Below, one piece after another: positions 42,895 through 54,126 of a DNA stretch of 64,000 bases (position 1 is the stretch's first letter; each line of letters opens with the position of its first letter). Where the stretch lies: assembly GCA_947683425.1 (NCBI GenBank), contig CANTUQ010000073.1, positions 10,498,001 through 10,562,000 on the forward strand, in the 5' to 3' direction. The position numbers and the translations under genes were made by a program. This DNA is from Excoecaria cochinchinensis (taxonomy: Eukaryota; Streptophyta; Magnoliopsida; Malpighiales; Euphorbiaceae). The notes below the pieces were generated by a model that saw only the letters and a program-made list of their open reading frames with translations, made no database searches and had not been told where the DNA came from.

Positions 42895-44259
42895 TGTAGA
42901 CACCGGGTCCTGAGGCGGTCCAAGATCAGAATTACCCGATGATGAAAATGATACCGACTTACAGGCAAAGGTGTCAAAAATGATGCTTCTCTTGTCGAGA
43001 CCCTCGTTTTTTTTTTATCATAAAAAATTATTATTAATTTTAATTCCAAAAATAATTTCATTGGAAGGTGTTATTTTGATAAAAAAAAAAAATTAAATTA
43101 GTTATTTAATTTAATTGAATTGAATTAATTAATTAATTTAATTGAAAAAAGGGGAATTAAATTAGTTTTTTAATTTAATTGAATAAATTAAGTAATTGAT
43201 TTAATTAAAAAAGGGAATTAGTTATTAAATTAGTTAATTAATTTAATTAAAAAGGAATTTTAAAGAAAAGGATTTAAAAAAAAAACATATATATATATAT
43301 ATAAATTCTAAAACATTTTAACGTGGTGGTAAAGTGGCCATACCTTGGTCGCGTGGGGGCCATTGCCACCACGCGGCCACTTTGGCTTTTGGCCAAAGTG
43401 GCCGCGTTTGGCCACCGCGCGGCCACCTGCCGCTCGCGTGCGGCTGTCCCCCGCGTGCGTTGTGCCCTTCACCGCGCGACCACCTGCTCTGACCCGATTT
43501 TTTCGCTGTTTCCCTGCGTTTTTTTCACATTTTGGGATTTTTTCGAAATAATAAAAATTAGAAAGTTAATTTTTTTTTTCCTTTTTTTGCAAGACACCAA
43601 AAATAAAATAGGGGATTTTGAATCTTCATAGGGAAGGACGGCAATTTGATTAGAAAAAAAAGAGGGGATCCTTGGGTTTTTTCTGGAATTTCCTCTCAAG
43701 CAAACATTGGTCTTCTTCAAAAATTCTTAACTTTCTTTTTTTCAAGTTTTAATTTTTTTGCTCTTCTAAAAACATTTAATTTTGGGTTTGATTTGAGCAA
43801 GAAAAATTAATTTTCTTTGCTCATTTATCCCAAAAAAATATTCTCTTGATCTAATTTATTTAAAAACATAGATTTTTATACCTTTTTTGGGTGTTTATCA
43901 CCGTAAATTCGACAAGGGGAGCGGATCTAGACATCTTTTCTCTTCAATCTACAACCTCTGAGGGTAAACACTTGGACCATTTTCACTCATTTATTTTCTC
44001 GGGTAATTTATTTATTTTGCTATTAATATCACATCTATTGTATAATACTTTCTTCATATTTTGCCACTGTTAATATTTTTTTAGCTACTTATTTGATTTC
44101 CTTATGAGTTTTAGTATAATCTTTGGGGTTTTAACTCAGTTTCTTTCATTTGTTGCCGACATCCCCTCTTTCTTATTATTATTATCTTTATTATTGTGTC
44201 CTGTTGCAGTTATTTGGCTACTATTATCATCAATATTGTTTATGCCATCACTGTTCACA

Positions 44260-44303
<44 letters not shown>

Positions 44304-44374
44304 GGCATGCTTGTCTACATGTTAGTTTAATTTCTGTTGTTCCAATTTCTTTATTGTTGGCGCCAGTCACTACG

Positions 44375-44447
<73 letters not shown>

Positions 44448-44471
44448 TGGTTGCTATTAACATTCTGTTAA

Positions 44472-44547
<76 letters not shown>

Positions 44548-45781
44548 TTGTTACCATGCCATGATTATTTGTTGTAATTTTATGGTTGTCATTATATTAT
44601 GTCGTTATTATTTTTCTTATGCCATGACTCTTAACTACTGAAATTATTATTACCACATTTATCATTGTTATTATTTTGCTTTGCATTCGTTCGATTAATT
44701 TATTTAGAATTATTACTAATGTTTTTGATATTATTTTCTGTCTGAAATTTAATTTGGGTCGCGTCATGTGAGTGTCCCCGCGATTCCCCCGGATGGGTCG
44801 CGACACGTGGAGGGTCACATCGGTTCGGTGAGATCTCTCTAATTCCCTATCCTTTTGTTGTGTTTATTTGTAAATATTTATTTTATTTATGCACGCGTGA
44901 GATAAAAAGTCACAAAAATACTTTTACAATTAAATTGAGTTTTTCACTAATAAAATTGGGACCAATGTCCCTTGTTTTAGCCTAACAATAAAAATATCAC
45001 AATTAAAACGAAGAGTCAATTTTCTCCAAAATGGGATCACTCATCCCGGTTTTCATTCAAACAATCAAAACGACTCTTCGAACCCTATTTAAATTAATAC
45101 GAAGGAACCAATGTTCCTAAATTTCGAACAAGTGCGAAGGAACCAACGTTCCTAAAATAATGTCCCGATTTATGTATGTCTTTTTATTTCATTTTTGGGT
45201 GAGTGTTTAAATTTATGTTCTTTCATTTTGGGCCCTTGTAATTAACTTCGGGGCAACTTTATTTATTTTTGGGGATTGTATTCCGTCCCCATTTACATTT
45301 TTAATCTCCTTTTATTGGGGTTGTATTCCGCCCCTATTTCTCTTGTAATTGTGTGCTTGTGTGTTCATCGCTTTCATTTATCGCTTTCCTTTTATCGATT
45401 TCGTATGCTTGGAATGTGCTTTTTAATTCAAATGCATCAATCACATGAGATGAGAGGTATAATTCTAAGAAATTAAAAATCCATTTATAATTAACCAAAG
45501 CATAAATAAGAGGGAAGTTCCGCACACCATATCTCTGGTTTAGACCGTTAGAGGTGAGAGATTTTTTCCAATTTCTTGCAAATTGGGTGGCGACTCCAAA
45601 TGCCTCAAAGGTGCCTTTAGGTGTCATTAGACTAGGTTGTTCTCCCCAATGTTCTATTGGGAGGAATACACCGATGATGTCTCATGGCGCCCATGATCAA
45701 AAGACGCAAACCAATTCCTTGAAACCCGAAGGCAGATTCAAAGCGAGGGCCCTTGCTGGGTTGGTTCGGGCGCGCGTCACA
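42895..45781 (+). repeat. 3' LTR of element C
   Basis: 2887 bp, pair of 24068-26925, ending GCGCGTCACA followed by GCTGG (45782-45786). It lacks the 34-bp palindrome of the left LTR and instead has a different hairpin at 43375-43403 (arms GGCCACTTTGGC / GCCAAAGTGGCC). ATT microsatellites lie at about 44263-44304, 44375-44444 and 44473-44545. Confidence 0.9.
43349..43403. repeat. Alternative hairpin block in the 3' LTR of C
   Basis: Includes the hairpin shared with the left LTR (CGCGTGGGGGCCATTGCCAC, one mismatch) and a new one at 43375-43403 with 12-bp arms and a 5-base loop. Between them the two LTRs differ by indels of 20-60 bp, while the sequence around is nearly identical. Confidence 0.85.
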
Positions 45782-45786
45782 GCTGG

Positions 45787-46665
45787 GATGGCCTCTATCC
45801 CCTTTTTTGAGATCATGAACCCTAGGAATTTATCGGACTGTACCCTGAAAGCACACTTCTCTGGGTTGAGCTTGAGTCCAAACTTTCTAAGGGTCTTGAA
45901 AGTCTCTGACAGCTCAGTTGGTAGGCTCTCCGCTGTCTTGCTCTTGATAATCATGTCATCTACATAAACCTCCATGTTTCTCCCGAGCTGATCAGCGAAC
46001 ATCCAGTTCATCAGTCTCTGATAAGTGGCACCGGTATTTTTGAGCCCAAACGGCATGACTCGGTAATAGTATATTGCCCGGTGTGTGATAAATGCGATTT
46101 TCTCCTCATCAACCTTATCCATAAGAATCTGGTGATAGCCAGCAGAAGCATCCAAGAAGGTGTATTCTTCAAACCCGGAGATGGAGTCAACCAGAAGATC
46201 TATGTTGGGTAGCGGGTAGCTATCCTTCGGGCAAACCTTGTTAAGATTTGTGAAATCAACGAACATTTTCCACTTTCTGTTGGATTTTTTCACCAATACC
46301 ACATTTGACAGCCAGTCTGGGCATAAAACTTCCCTTATAAACCCATTCTTCAACAGGGTGTCCGTTTCCTCCGCCATTGCTAAATGCCGCTTGGGAGCAT
46401 AATTCCTCTTTTTCTGTTTGACGGGCTTGTAGTTAGGTTGAATGTTAAGTGAATGGCATATTACCTCAAAAGATACGCCCTTAATATCCGAGAGTTGCCA
46501 GGCAAACACATCCATGAATTCAGAGAGTACCGCTACTAGTGCCTCTTTACCCTTACCCGTCTTGTTGGTAGTTATCTTGATAGTTTTCCCCGGTGCGAGC
46601 TCTACTTCTTGGAGTGAATATAAGGGTTCGGCGTTCCGATCTGTTGGGATATCCACTGCATCCAA
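45787..46665 (-). pseudogene. Reverse transcriptase N-terminal two thirds of element E
   Basis: The minus strand is open from 46665 to the C insertion. It reads through a linker (ISEFMDVFAWQLSD-like) into RT: KRHLAMAEETDTLLKNGFIR, LVKKSNRKWKMFVDFTNLNK, CPKDSYPLPNIDLLVDSISG, FLDASAGYHQI, MPFGLKNTGATYQRLMN, and YVDD with both Asp present. It ends GFMISKKGIEAIPA exactly at the C target; the rest is at 24067 downward. This is the best-preserved part of E. The last 30 residues of the apparent frame come from the C LTR and do not belong to RT. Confidence 0.9.
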
Positions 46666-46722
46666 TGAAAAAGCTTAATCAGCCTCTTTTAACATTGTGA
46701 CATATGTCTCCTGTGCTGCTTT

Positions 46723-47160
46723 TTAGTTTCCCTGGAGTACTGCAACACCTCTTGAAACAGGGATCTTTATCAGCAGCTTGCATACGGAGATGTATGCATC
46801 TACCCCTACCAAAAGAGGTCGCCCAAAGATCATGTTGTAGGCGAGTGGTACATCAACCACCATGAAGTAGCTCCTGCAGTTGCAAATAGCTTCATCATCC
46901 CCGAGCTGTAGTGCCAGCATAACTGACCCCTCTACCTTGACCGGTTGCCCTGATATCCCAATAAGTGGGGCTAAAATGGCTTCTAATGTGTTGGTAGACA
47001 TGCCCAGTTTCCTGTATGCTTAGAGGGTTATAAGATTGACTGTGCTTCCTGTATCTACCAAAATTCTCTGAGCCAAGTAGTCTTGTATCAGAGTTTCCAC
47101 TATCAGAGAGTCCATATGAGGTGTTCGGACATGAGCTTCATCTGCCTCAGAAAATTTTAC
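46723..47160 (-). pseudogene. Protease of element E
   Basis: The minus strand reads QRILVDTGSTVNLITL with the D-T-G-S active site at about 47044-47055, then a stop near 47024. The second half (46723-47001) has LQLGDDEAICNCRSYFMVVD, and the AYNMIFGRPLL motif of retropepsin-like gypsy proteases. It sits between Gag and RT as expected. The stop separates the two halves. Confidence 0.8.
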
Positions 47161-48760
47161 TTCATAGCCCCCTTTTCTTTGACCAGCTCCTAAGGAGAAT
47201 ACTTGTTTTGCCTTCCATTTTCTAAAGTCCTCAAAAACATCGTAATGTTTACCCTCGCAATGACGTGGATGACCCCAGCAGGAGCTTTCTTGCTAGTACC
47301 AACTCTATTGTCTTGTCTCTGAGGTGGTGGAGACCGATCTCTACCCTTCTTACCCTTCACAAACTGACCCTTGGACTAAAACTCAATTTCCTACTTAAGC
47401 TTTGGCAGTCATTGGTCTCATGGCCCTTATCTCTATGAAAAGAGCAATAAAGGCTTCGATCTTTGTTGGGATCATCCCTCATGGGATGTGGCTAGTTAAC
47501 CTGCTCATTTTCTTTCATCCATCCCAGAATTTGGGACCTCGAGGCTATTAAAGGAGTTAGCCTTTCTTCCGGTTGACCCCTAGAGCTCGGTTTGGTGACA
47601 ATATAAGCTCGATTCGAGCTTCCCGATCCCTTGTTTCTAGAGTCCTTTCGCCCTCTATTATTCTTATCCTGACCTGCTCGAAAACCTTTATCTGATTCTT
47701 TGAGTTAAGAGCCATATCGGAGTCAGTGAGTTTCATCCATTCTGATATACTTATGAGCCCGGGACATGAGCTCAATAAAATCGCTCAGCTGCTTTTTGCT
47801 CAGGGAGTCACTGAAATCTTAACACCCGGTGTTGCAAATAAGGGCGTTGATGGCTACTTCTAAGTTTAGATTCTGAATATCTATAGCCACCACATTAAAC
47901 CGTTCTACATAGGCTCTAAGTGACTCTTCCTTCTCCTGATGAACCAAAGTGAGGTCGGCCGAAACCTTTGTTGGGTGAATAGCCAGAACGAACTTAGCAA
48001 TGAACATGTCGCTGAACTATTCAAAGCTATAGGCAGAGTGCTTGGGTAGGTTGCGAAACCAAATCTGTGCGGATTCTGTGAGGGTTTGGGGGAAGATTTT
48101 GCACAAGGCAGCGTCTTCTGTTGTATGTACCATCATGATATGATGGAATTCATCCAAATGAGCTCGAGGATTGGTGATGCCATTGTACTTAGGCAAGTGC
48201 GGTAACCTTATTTCGGGGAAAGGAACAACCAAGATATCCCTAGATAGTGGGGATCGAAAGTTTCCCTGATATTGCAAGGTATTGCGATTTTGGTATTTTT
48301 GCATCCTCTCCTCAAACAGCTTTTCGAACTGCTCGGTTGTCACTAGGGGCCAGCATATTTGGTGGGGGTGGTGTTTGTGCGGGGATTTGAGCAGTTATGG
48401 GTGTCTGGATCGTGGGAGGTGCTAGAGGTGGGGGCACAGGTGCTGCATGCGGTGCCTGAGCAGCCATAGTTGATAGAGTCGTCAGGAGTGTTTGGGCAGT
48501 TTAAGGAGTTAGGCCTGGGATTGCCGGGATAGTGATGGATTGGGGTGTTACTGGTGTATGGGTTTGTGTTTGTGGGAATAACTATAGTGCTGGCAGTGGT
48601 GAGATTTGCTCTGGTTGAGCTGGCTGTAAGTGATAGAGTGCCTGGCCAAAGATATTGACCAGAGGTTGGGGGGCAGCTTCAGGTTGGTTTGCTGATGGGG
48701 CAGCAGAGATAGGCAAGTTGGGGAAAAGATCCACTGTTGACTAAAAATCTTTGGAGTGTT
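47161..48760 (-). pseudogene. Gag of element E, several frames
   Basis: On the minus strand a proline-rich N-terminal part (48350-48740, APVPPPLAPPT) with stops is followed by 48017-48343 (PFPEIRLPHLPKYNGITNPR, IWFRNLPKHSAYSF; capsid) and 47819-48007 (FIAKFVLAIHPTKVSADLTL, EESLRAYVERFNVVAID; capsid end). A basic region and a knuckle-like stretch follow (47400-47450). The match to the plant retrotransposon Gag family is clear, but at least four stops or frameshifts break it. Confidence 0.8.
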
Positions 48761-48779
48761 CCACGCTCACCGCACCAAA
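48761..48779 (-). other. Primer-binding site of element E
   Basis: The minus strand reads TTTGGTGCGGTGAGCGTGG directly after the 5' LTR. The TGG start two bases from the LTR is typical, but I cannot assign the tRNA. Confidence 0.6.
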
Positions 48780-49242
48780 TGATGACAATCAGATTTTTCG
48801 GGACACTTTCTTGAGTTAATCACATGAAAACACAAGAGAATCGATGGGTTTCTAACAAGAGAGATTCTGATGATTAAGTCAACAAATTGACTAGAGTGTA
48901 TATATGCTTTCTGTTGAAAAATTCCAGAGAGCAAGAAACATATCTTGATTCCCCTTTTATAGAGTTGTTTTCTCATTTTTGAATAGGAAACAAACTCTAA
49001 ATAGGAGAGATTTTTTAACTCCTTGATTTGTGCTTGATTTATGATTTGCAGGGATATTATTAGGTAACAGCAGATAACTTCCTTTATAACGAGATTAGAA
49101 TCTTCTGAATATCTTGGAGATATTAGTAAATAATGACCTTCCAAATATAGATTTCGAGCTGTTTAGATAACCGAGCTATTGACGTGGAGAATTTTTGGAA
49201 GAGCCCGGTTACCGAACTCTATGATAAAGTGTCCGGTTATCA
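48780..49242 (-). repeat. 5' LTR of element E
   Basis: 463 bp, pair of 5393-5856, with the primer site on its left and ATTCT (49243-49247) on its right. The minus-strand TATA-like TATAAAAGGGG lies near 48956. By eye about 39 differences from its partner. Confidence 0.93.
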
Positions 49243-49522
49243 ATTCTAATTAATTATTTTGCAAATTTTAATTATATTATAATTTCATATCGTTTAATAA
49301 ATCAATTATAATGAACTTATTAATCTTATTTGATCAATTCTAACTAATAGATACTGAACTCTAGTTCTAATGAAATAGATAAGAAATCTACTATATAGCG
49401 TATCTCAACCTCAATAATATATTTGAATTTTTTATTTTATTTTATAAACTCCCAATTAAGTCATTTTTTTAATGGCATAAAAATAGAAAGTTATTTTTAT
49501 CCAGTTTTTTTCCACATTTCCA

Positions 49523-49583
<61 letters not shown>

Positions 49584-49655
49584 AAATATGCAAGGAGAAT
49601 GATATCTTTCAAGTAATAACTTTATTAAAATGTATATGGTAACCTCATCTACCAC
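49243..49655. other. AT-rich flank with (TA)n microsatellite
   Basis: Starts with the right ATTCT of E. A (TA)n run lies at about 49527-49579. The last eight bases TCTACCAC (49648-49655) are the target duplication of the hAT element. No gene. Confidence 0.7.
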
Positions 49656-49800
49656 CAATGTTATTGAAATCGGACCGGACCGGCCGGTTCAATCGATTTA
49701 ATCGCGAATCGGTTGGATAACCGGTTAAAATCGAATTGGGAAAAAATCGGATCGGACCGGATCAAACCGGGGAACGGATTGAACTGGGTTTTTGATTAAA
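49656..49800 (+). repeat. Left inverted repeat and subterminal ACCGG repeats of the hAT
   Basis: After the terminal repeat come GGACCGGACCGGCCGG and several CCGGTT/ATCGG words in about 110 bp. The right end has AACCCGGTTGAACCGG and ATCCGGTCCG. The density is far above the AT-rich background, and such arrays bind transposase in hAT elements. Confidence 0.75.
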
Positions 49801-51334
49801 ATGCAAAAACGCAGCCGTTTTACTAAAGTGAAAAAAAAAATGAAAAAGGAGGGTATATCGTGAGAGGGTCTGCCTTTTGCCCTTTCTTTTTCATTTTCAC
49901 TTCACTTGCTCTCTTCTTTCAGTGGCCGCCGCCCATTGCCAGTTCGAAGTCTCACCATTGCCGGAGTCCTGTGCTAGCTACTACAAATCGATGAGTTATA
50001 TCAAACATTAGATTCTTTTGTGCACCTGGTTTTGTTTTATGTTAAGGATTCGTATTCGATTTTTTTGGTAATTTGAGGACTAGGTATGGCTTACTGTTTA
50101 TGCAAGATTATGTATGGTAGTGGGTGAAAAAGAAACTCTGCATGGACTGACTTAATTTTCAAGCTAATTGTTTGGTAATGAAAGCAAATTAGGCATCTTA
50201 ATATTGGAGTTAATATTATTAAAAGTTAATTCTCTGATAACAAAGATTGCAATTGTAAACTTGGAATTGACAGTTGATTCTAGAGAACTTTAATTTTGGC
50301 TGTCTCTGTCAAATTCTTGAGCTGCAGTTTGGATAATTGAATAATAGATTTACAGGGACTAAATGTTTCTTGCTTGCCTTGAACTGGTTATGCTTTTTCT
50401 GTGATTTATTAATTGTTTTTATCGTAGTTTTCAAGTTTCAATCACAATATGCAATTGATAATTATTGAGTTTGTGTATGAAATCTATTAATAGATGGTTA
50501 ACTTTTTCAAATACATGTATTTTGTAAAAAATAAGTTTTTAGTTTTAACTTATTAGGAAATATGTATTTTTTTTTCATTAGCTTGTCTTTTCTTCTTCTT
50601 ATAATTAACAGTTCCAGATAATAATTCAAGGATAATGATTTAGTTGCCAGGAGAAAAAAAAATGTCAGTTGCTATTACCTCTTAGAAAAACGAGCAAAAT
50701 GATATAAGAATTCTTAAGAATACAAATTAAAATTTAGGAATATTTTAAGTAATTTGGTGATGAGTTTAGGGACACCTAGTGAACTTCACCCTCCTCACTA
50801 TGCATTTACTAGAAAGATATTCCACATTTGCTCACAACACAAAGTCTTAGGGTGCCCCATTTGGAGTCTATATCAAACAAAATTCCATCTGGGTCTGGTT
50901 GATGCACTTGAGCAAGCCAATAGGGAAATAAAAAGGCCCAAAAGGAGTCATAAACACAAGTGGGGTAACATAAAGACCTTCTCTTAATAAGAAGCATTCC
51001 ACAAATCCTATACCCGAAAACTTCACCATTCTTCAATTTTTATGGACAAATTAAAAATTAAAGTTTTAGCATTCCCTCAACTTCTTTTGCACTTTTAACT
51101 CCGTATTATAATTTATTTTGGTTAATCTTATTTATTTTATGCTATTTTTATATTTATAATTATTACATATATAGAGTTTTATAGCTATAACTTATAATAC
51201 AAATATAGATATAACTTATTCGAATATACAAAATACTTATTTAGTTTAATTTTTTTTACTTGAAATTGCGATCTATTTTTTATAATTTTTTTACCTATTT
51301 TTTTTTTTTACTTATAATGTTATTATAGGAAATA
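49801..51334 (+). other. Leader region of the hAT, including an unexplained segment
   Basis: The part to about 50000 may hold a promoter and first leader exon (pyrimidine-rich TCACTTCACTTGCTCTCTTC near 49898). The rest looks like an intron ending TTATTATAG at 51328, just before the ATG at 51335. A segment of about 260 bp (50750-51010) is less AT-rich than its surroundings and open for 75-77 codons on both strands; I do not recognise it. Confidence 0.5.
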
Positions 51335-53836
51335 ATGGCTGAATTGAATACACCTTCTACTGGAACTGGATCACAAGCTTCTACAACTCCTTCAGAACGT
51401 TCAATTAGGCAAAAAAAGGATGTTGCATGGAAATGTCACTGAGGGAACAAATGCACAAGGTAGAAGGATATATATTTGTTCGTTTTGTCAAAAAGTTGTT
51501 TGTGGTGGAGGGATAAATAGGATGAAGCAACACCTTGCTGGGATTAAAGGCAACATCGATCCATGCAAAAAAGCTCCTGCAGATGTTAAATATGAAGTCA
51601 AAAACATATTAGATGCCAATTTACAAAAAGCTAAGGAGAAAAGGGGATTAATTGAGGATTTGACAATGGTTGAAGACGATGGTAGTCAATCTCTTAATGA
51701 TGTCACGAAAGGAAAGAGAAAAGCTGTTGCTGGAATTGAATCATTTTTTAAAAGAGGTGTAAGTGATCCTTTTCAATCTTCTATTAAGGCATGTATGCAA
51801 AGTACAGAAAAATGGAAAGACACTGATTTGACAGTTGCCTTATGGTTTTATGATGCTTGCATTCCCTTTAATGCTGTTGATTTGCCATATTTTCAACTTG
51901 CTATTGATAAAATTATTAGCATGGGTCATGGATATAAGCATCCTTCATTTCATGCTTTGCGAATGTCTTTATTGAATGATGCTAAGATGCATGTAAGCTT
52001 GCTTGTTGATCAAATTAGAAATACTTGGGCTGACACTGGTTGCACTATAATGGGAGATGGGTGGACTGATAATAGGCAGAGGTCTTTAATCAATTTTTTA
52101 GTCTATAGTCCAAAGGGGATTTCGTTTGTCAAATCTGTTGATGCTTCTGATATTTGCACAAATGCAGAAAATTTGTGTAATCTCTTTAGTGAAATAGTGG
52201 AATGGGTTGGTCCTCGCAATGTTGTTCATATGGTAACTTATAATGGAGCTAATTATAAAGCTGCAGGTTTTAAACTTATGGAGAAATACCCTTTTATTTA
52301 TTGGTCACCATGTGCAGCTCATTGTATTAATTTGATATTGAAAGATGTTGGAGATATGCCAACAGTTCAGAGTCTTGTTATTCTTGCTTCTTAAGTTACT
52401 GTTTTTGTGTATAATCATAAGGTGACTTTGAATTGGCTAAGGAAGAGACCTAGTTGGCGAGAAATCATTCGCCCTGGTGCAACTCGTTTTGCTACTACCT
52501 TTATTGCTTTACAGAGCTTGTATGAACATAAAGATGATTTGCAAGCATTAGTTATTAGTGCTAAATATAAAAAATTCTTGAAGCAGCAAAAAGGTAAAGA
52601 AGTGAAACAAATAGTGTTGGATGAAAATTTTTGGAATAATTGTTTGATGATTGTGAGGGTTATGACTCCAATAATACGCTTGTTGCGAGTTTGTGACATT
52701 GATGAAAAGCCGTCTTTGGGTTATGTTTACGAGGGCATGCACAGGGCACGTTTGGGAATTATGAATATTTTTAAGAATAAGAAGAAATTGTACAAGTCCT
52801 ACATTGATATCATAGACAATAGATGGGATCGCATGTTGCGACAAGATCTTCATGCAGCAGCATATTTCTTGAACCCTGCATTTCAATATGATCAGTCTTC
52901 ATTTTGTACGGAGTCTGAAATTATGCGTGGCATGTTGAACTTGGTGGATAAGATTCTGGATGAGTTGGCCGGTATATCGTTGTTAGATGAGTTAAAAATC
53001 TTTCGAGAGCATCAAATGGGCTTTTCTCGTCCTAAAGCAACTGCTTGCAGTAAAATCACTCAACCGGGTAAAAATCATTCTCTTATTACTGCTATTATTA
53101 TTTTTACTTTAAATTGTTTTGTATCTAATTTAAATTATATTATTTTGCTTTTATTATTCAATGAAAGATGAATGGTGGAGATTATTTGGCTATGATGTTC
53201 CAAATTTACAAAAGTTGGCAATCAGAATTCTTGGTCAAACCGCTTCTTCTTCTGGATGTGAACACAATTGGAATGTGTTTGAACGCATCCATACAAAGAA
53301 GAGAAATAGGTTGGAGCATGAGAGATTAAATAACTTGGTTTATATTCATTATAATTTGCGATTGAAAAATAGGTATGTTATTTCTAATTCATATATTTAA
53401 TTATATTTAAATCTTATTTTTTTGCATCAAAGTAAATTTGTTATTGTTCATAATTATTAGGTTATCGTCCAAGAAATCTTTTGATCCGATTGATTACAAC
53501 TCAATTGACAAAACTGAATTTTGGATCATGGAAAAAGAAGGAGAACTTGATTATGATGAGGTTGAGGATATGCTAGTAGAATTTCCAAACGATGCTGCAG
53601 GATCAACTATGCCTGGTTTGTTTTTTTATATAATTTGTTAATATTAGTTATATTTCATTATATGCTTTTAGTTTAAAATGTTGAATAAATGTGTGAAATT
53701 GAATCAAATTGTATGTTCACTTTTTTTTTTAGATTTTAATGAGCAGAGTGCAAAATAATTTCAAGGAAGTGGTATTGATAATACTGATGGAGATGACGAC
53801 AATGATGATGAGAATGACGATAATGATGAGCGATGA
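51335..53836 (+). pseudogene. hAT transposase (BED zinc finger, DUF659, hAT dimerisation), broken
   Basis: The ATG at 51335 opens MAELNTPSTGTGSQASTTPS. A one-base frameshift at about 51425-51440 moves it to the frame that gives the BED finger (YICSFCQKVVCGGGINRMKQ, H and C ligands present), DUF659 (PFNAVDLPYFQLAIDKIISM; MGDGWTDNRQRSLINFL) and CAAHCINLILKDVGD. A TAA at 52392 replaces a sense codon; the frame continues to KATACSKITQP. Introns 53068-53167, 53373-53460 and 53616-53732 (all GT-AG) join the dimerisation domain (DEWWRLFGYDVP, SSGCEHNWNVFERIHTKKRN) and an acidic tail. An early TAA (53756-53758) cuts the tail, which would otherwise run to about 53836. Three lesions make it inactive, yet the domains are complete, so it decayed recently. 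Confidence 0.9.
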
Positions 53837-54126
53837 AGATGGTTTTTTTTTTAAATATGTATAATGTAGAATGAATTTGTTTAAATGTTTAAAACTTATG
53901 TTTGTTGAATATTTAATGTGTTTTGTAACTTATTATTATTATATTTATGGCATATGTCAAATATTTTGATGGATTTTATTTTTGTTTGAGTGTTTATACA
54001 GTAATACTTGTAACAATTATACTAATTAATAATATTTTAAAAAATAGAAAAAACCCGGTTGAACCGGTCAAACCACGAACCCTCAGTCTTACCGATTTTG
54101 TATCCGGTCCGATTTCAATAAAATTG
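53837..54126 (+). other. 3' end of the hAT with right inverted repeat
   Basis: Untranslated, AT-rich, then subterminal CCGG words and the right inverted repeat ending at 54126. The open frame at 53947-54180 runs across the repeat and is not a gene. Confidence 0.7.

Larger units (their letters stand above)
24068..45781 (+). mobile_element. Element C: Ogre-like Ty3/gypsy element, internally deleted
   Basis: LTRs 24068-26925 and 42895-45781 start TGTAGACACCGGG and end GCGCGTCACA, with GCTGG at 24063-24067 and 45782-45786. The primer-binding site right after the left LTR reads TGGCGACTCCACTGGGGAC, the tRNA-Arg type used by Ogre elements. The interior (about 6.4 kb without element T) has a shortened gag, a degraded pol tail and a repeat-rich 3' region; protease, RT and most of integrase are missing. 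The sequence directly before the right LTR (42446-42894) is not element sequence but a copy of E pol, see findings. The LTRs look 1-2% different apart from indels. Confidence 0.88.
5393..49242 (-). mobile_element. Element E: outer Tat-type Ty3/gypsy retrotransposon carrying an antisense ORF
   Basis: LTRs 5393-5856 and 48780-49242 both run TGATGACAATC...GGTTATCA and are flanked by ATTCT at 5388-5392 and 49243-49247. Removing the inserted elements D (with one TATGC) and C (with one GCTGG) leaves about 9.3 kb whose minus strand reads Gag, protease, RT, RNase H, integrase, then a tandem-repeat 3' region with a plus-strand ORF, then polypurine tract and 3' LTR. At the C site the reading frame rejoins exactly across the target (GIEAIP-AKIQAIL). 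The LTRs differ by about 8% by eye, so it is the oldest layer. An antisense ORF before the 3' LTR is a known trait of the Tat lineage. Confidence 0.9.
49656..54126 (+). mobile_element. hAT DNA transposon with damaged transposase
   Basis: Terminal inverted repeats of 24 bp (CAATGTTATTGAAATCGGAC at the left, CAATTTTATTGAAATCGGAC as complement at the right, one mismatch) are flanked by the 8-bp duplication TCTACCAC (49648-49655 and 54127-54134), the hallmark of hAT insertion. Subterminal regions are full of ACCGG and CCGGTT motifs (49676-49780 and 54053-54112), probable transposase-binding sites. The interior encodes a BED finger, DUF659 and hAT dimerisation transposase on the plus strand. Confidence 0.95.

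Noticed and set aside
42895..42994. Alternative reading that the 42446-45781 block is a separate, second insertion of a whole element
   Set aside because: GCTGG on both outer sides (24063-24067 and 45782-45786) and the frame of E rejoining across them show a single C element; the inner copy of the flank must be secondary.
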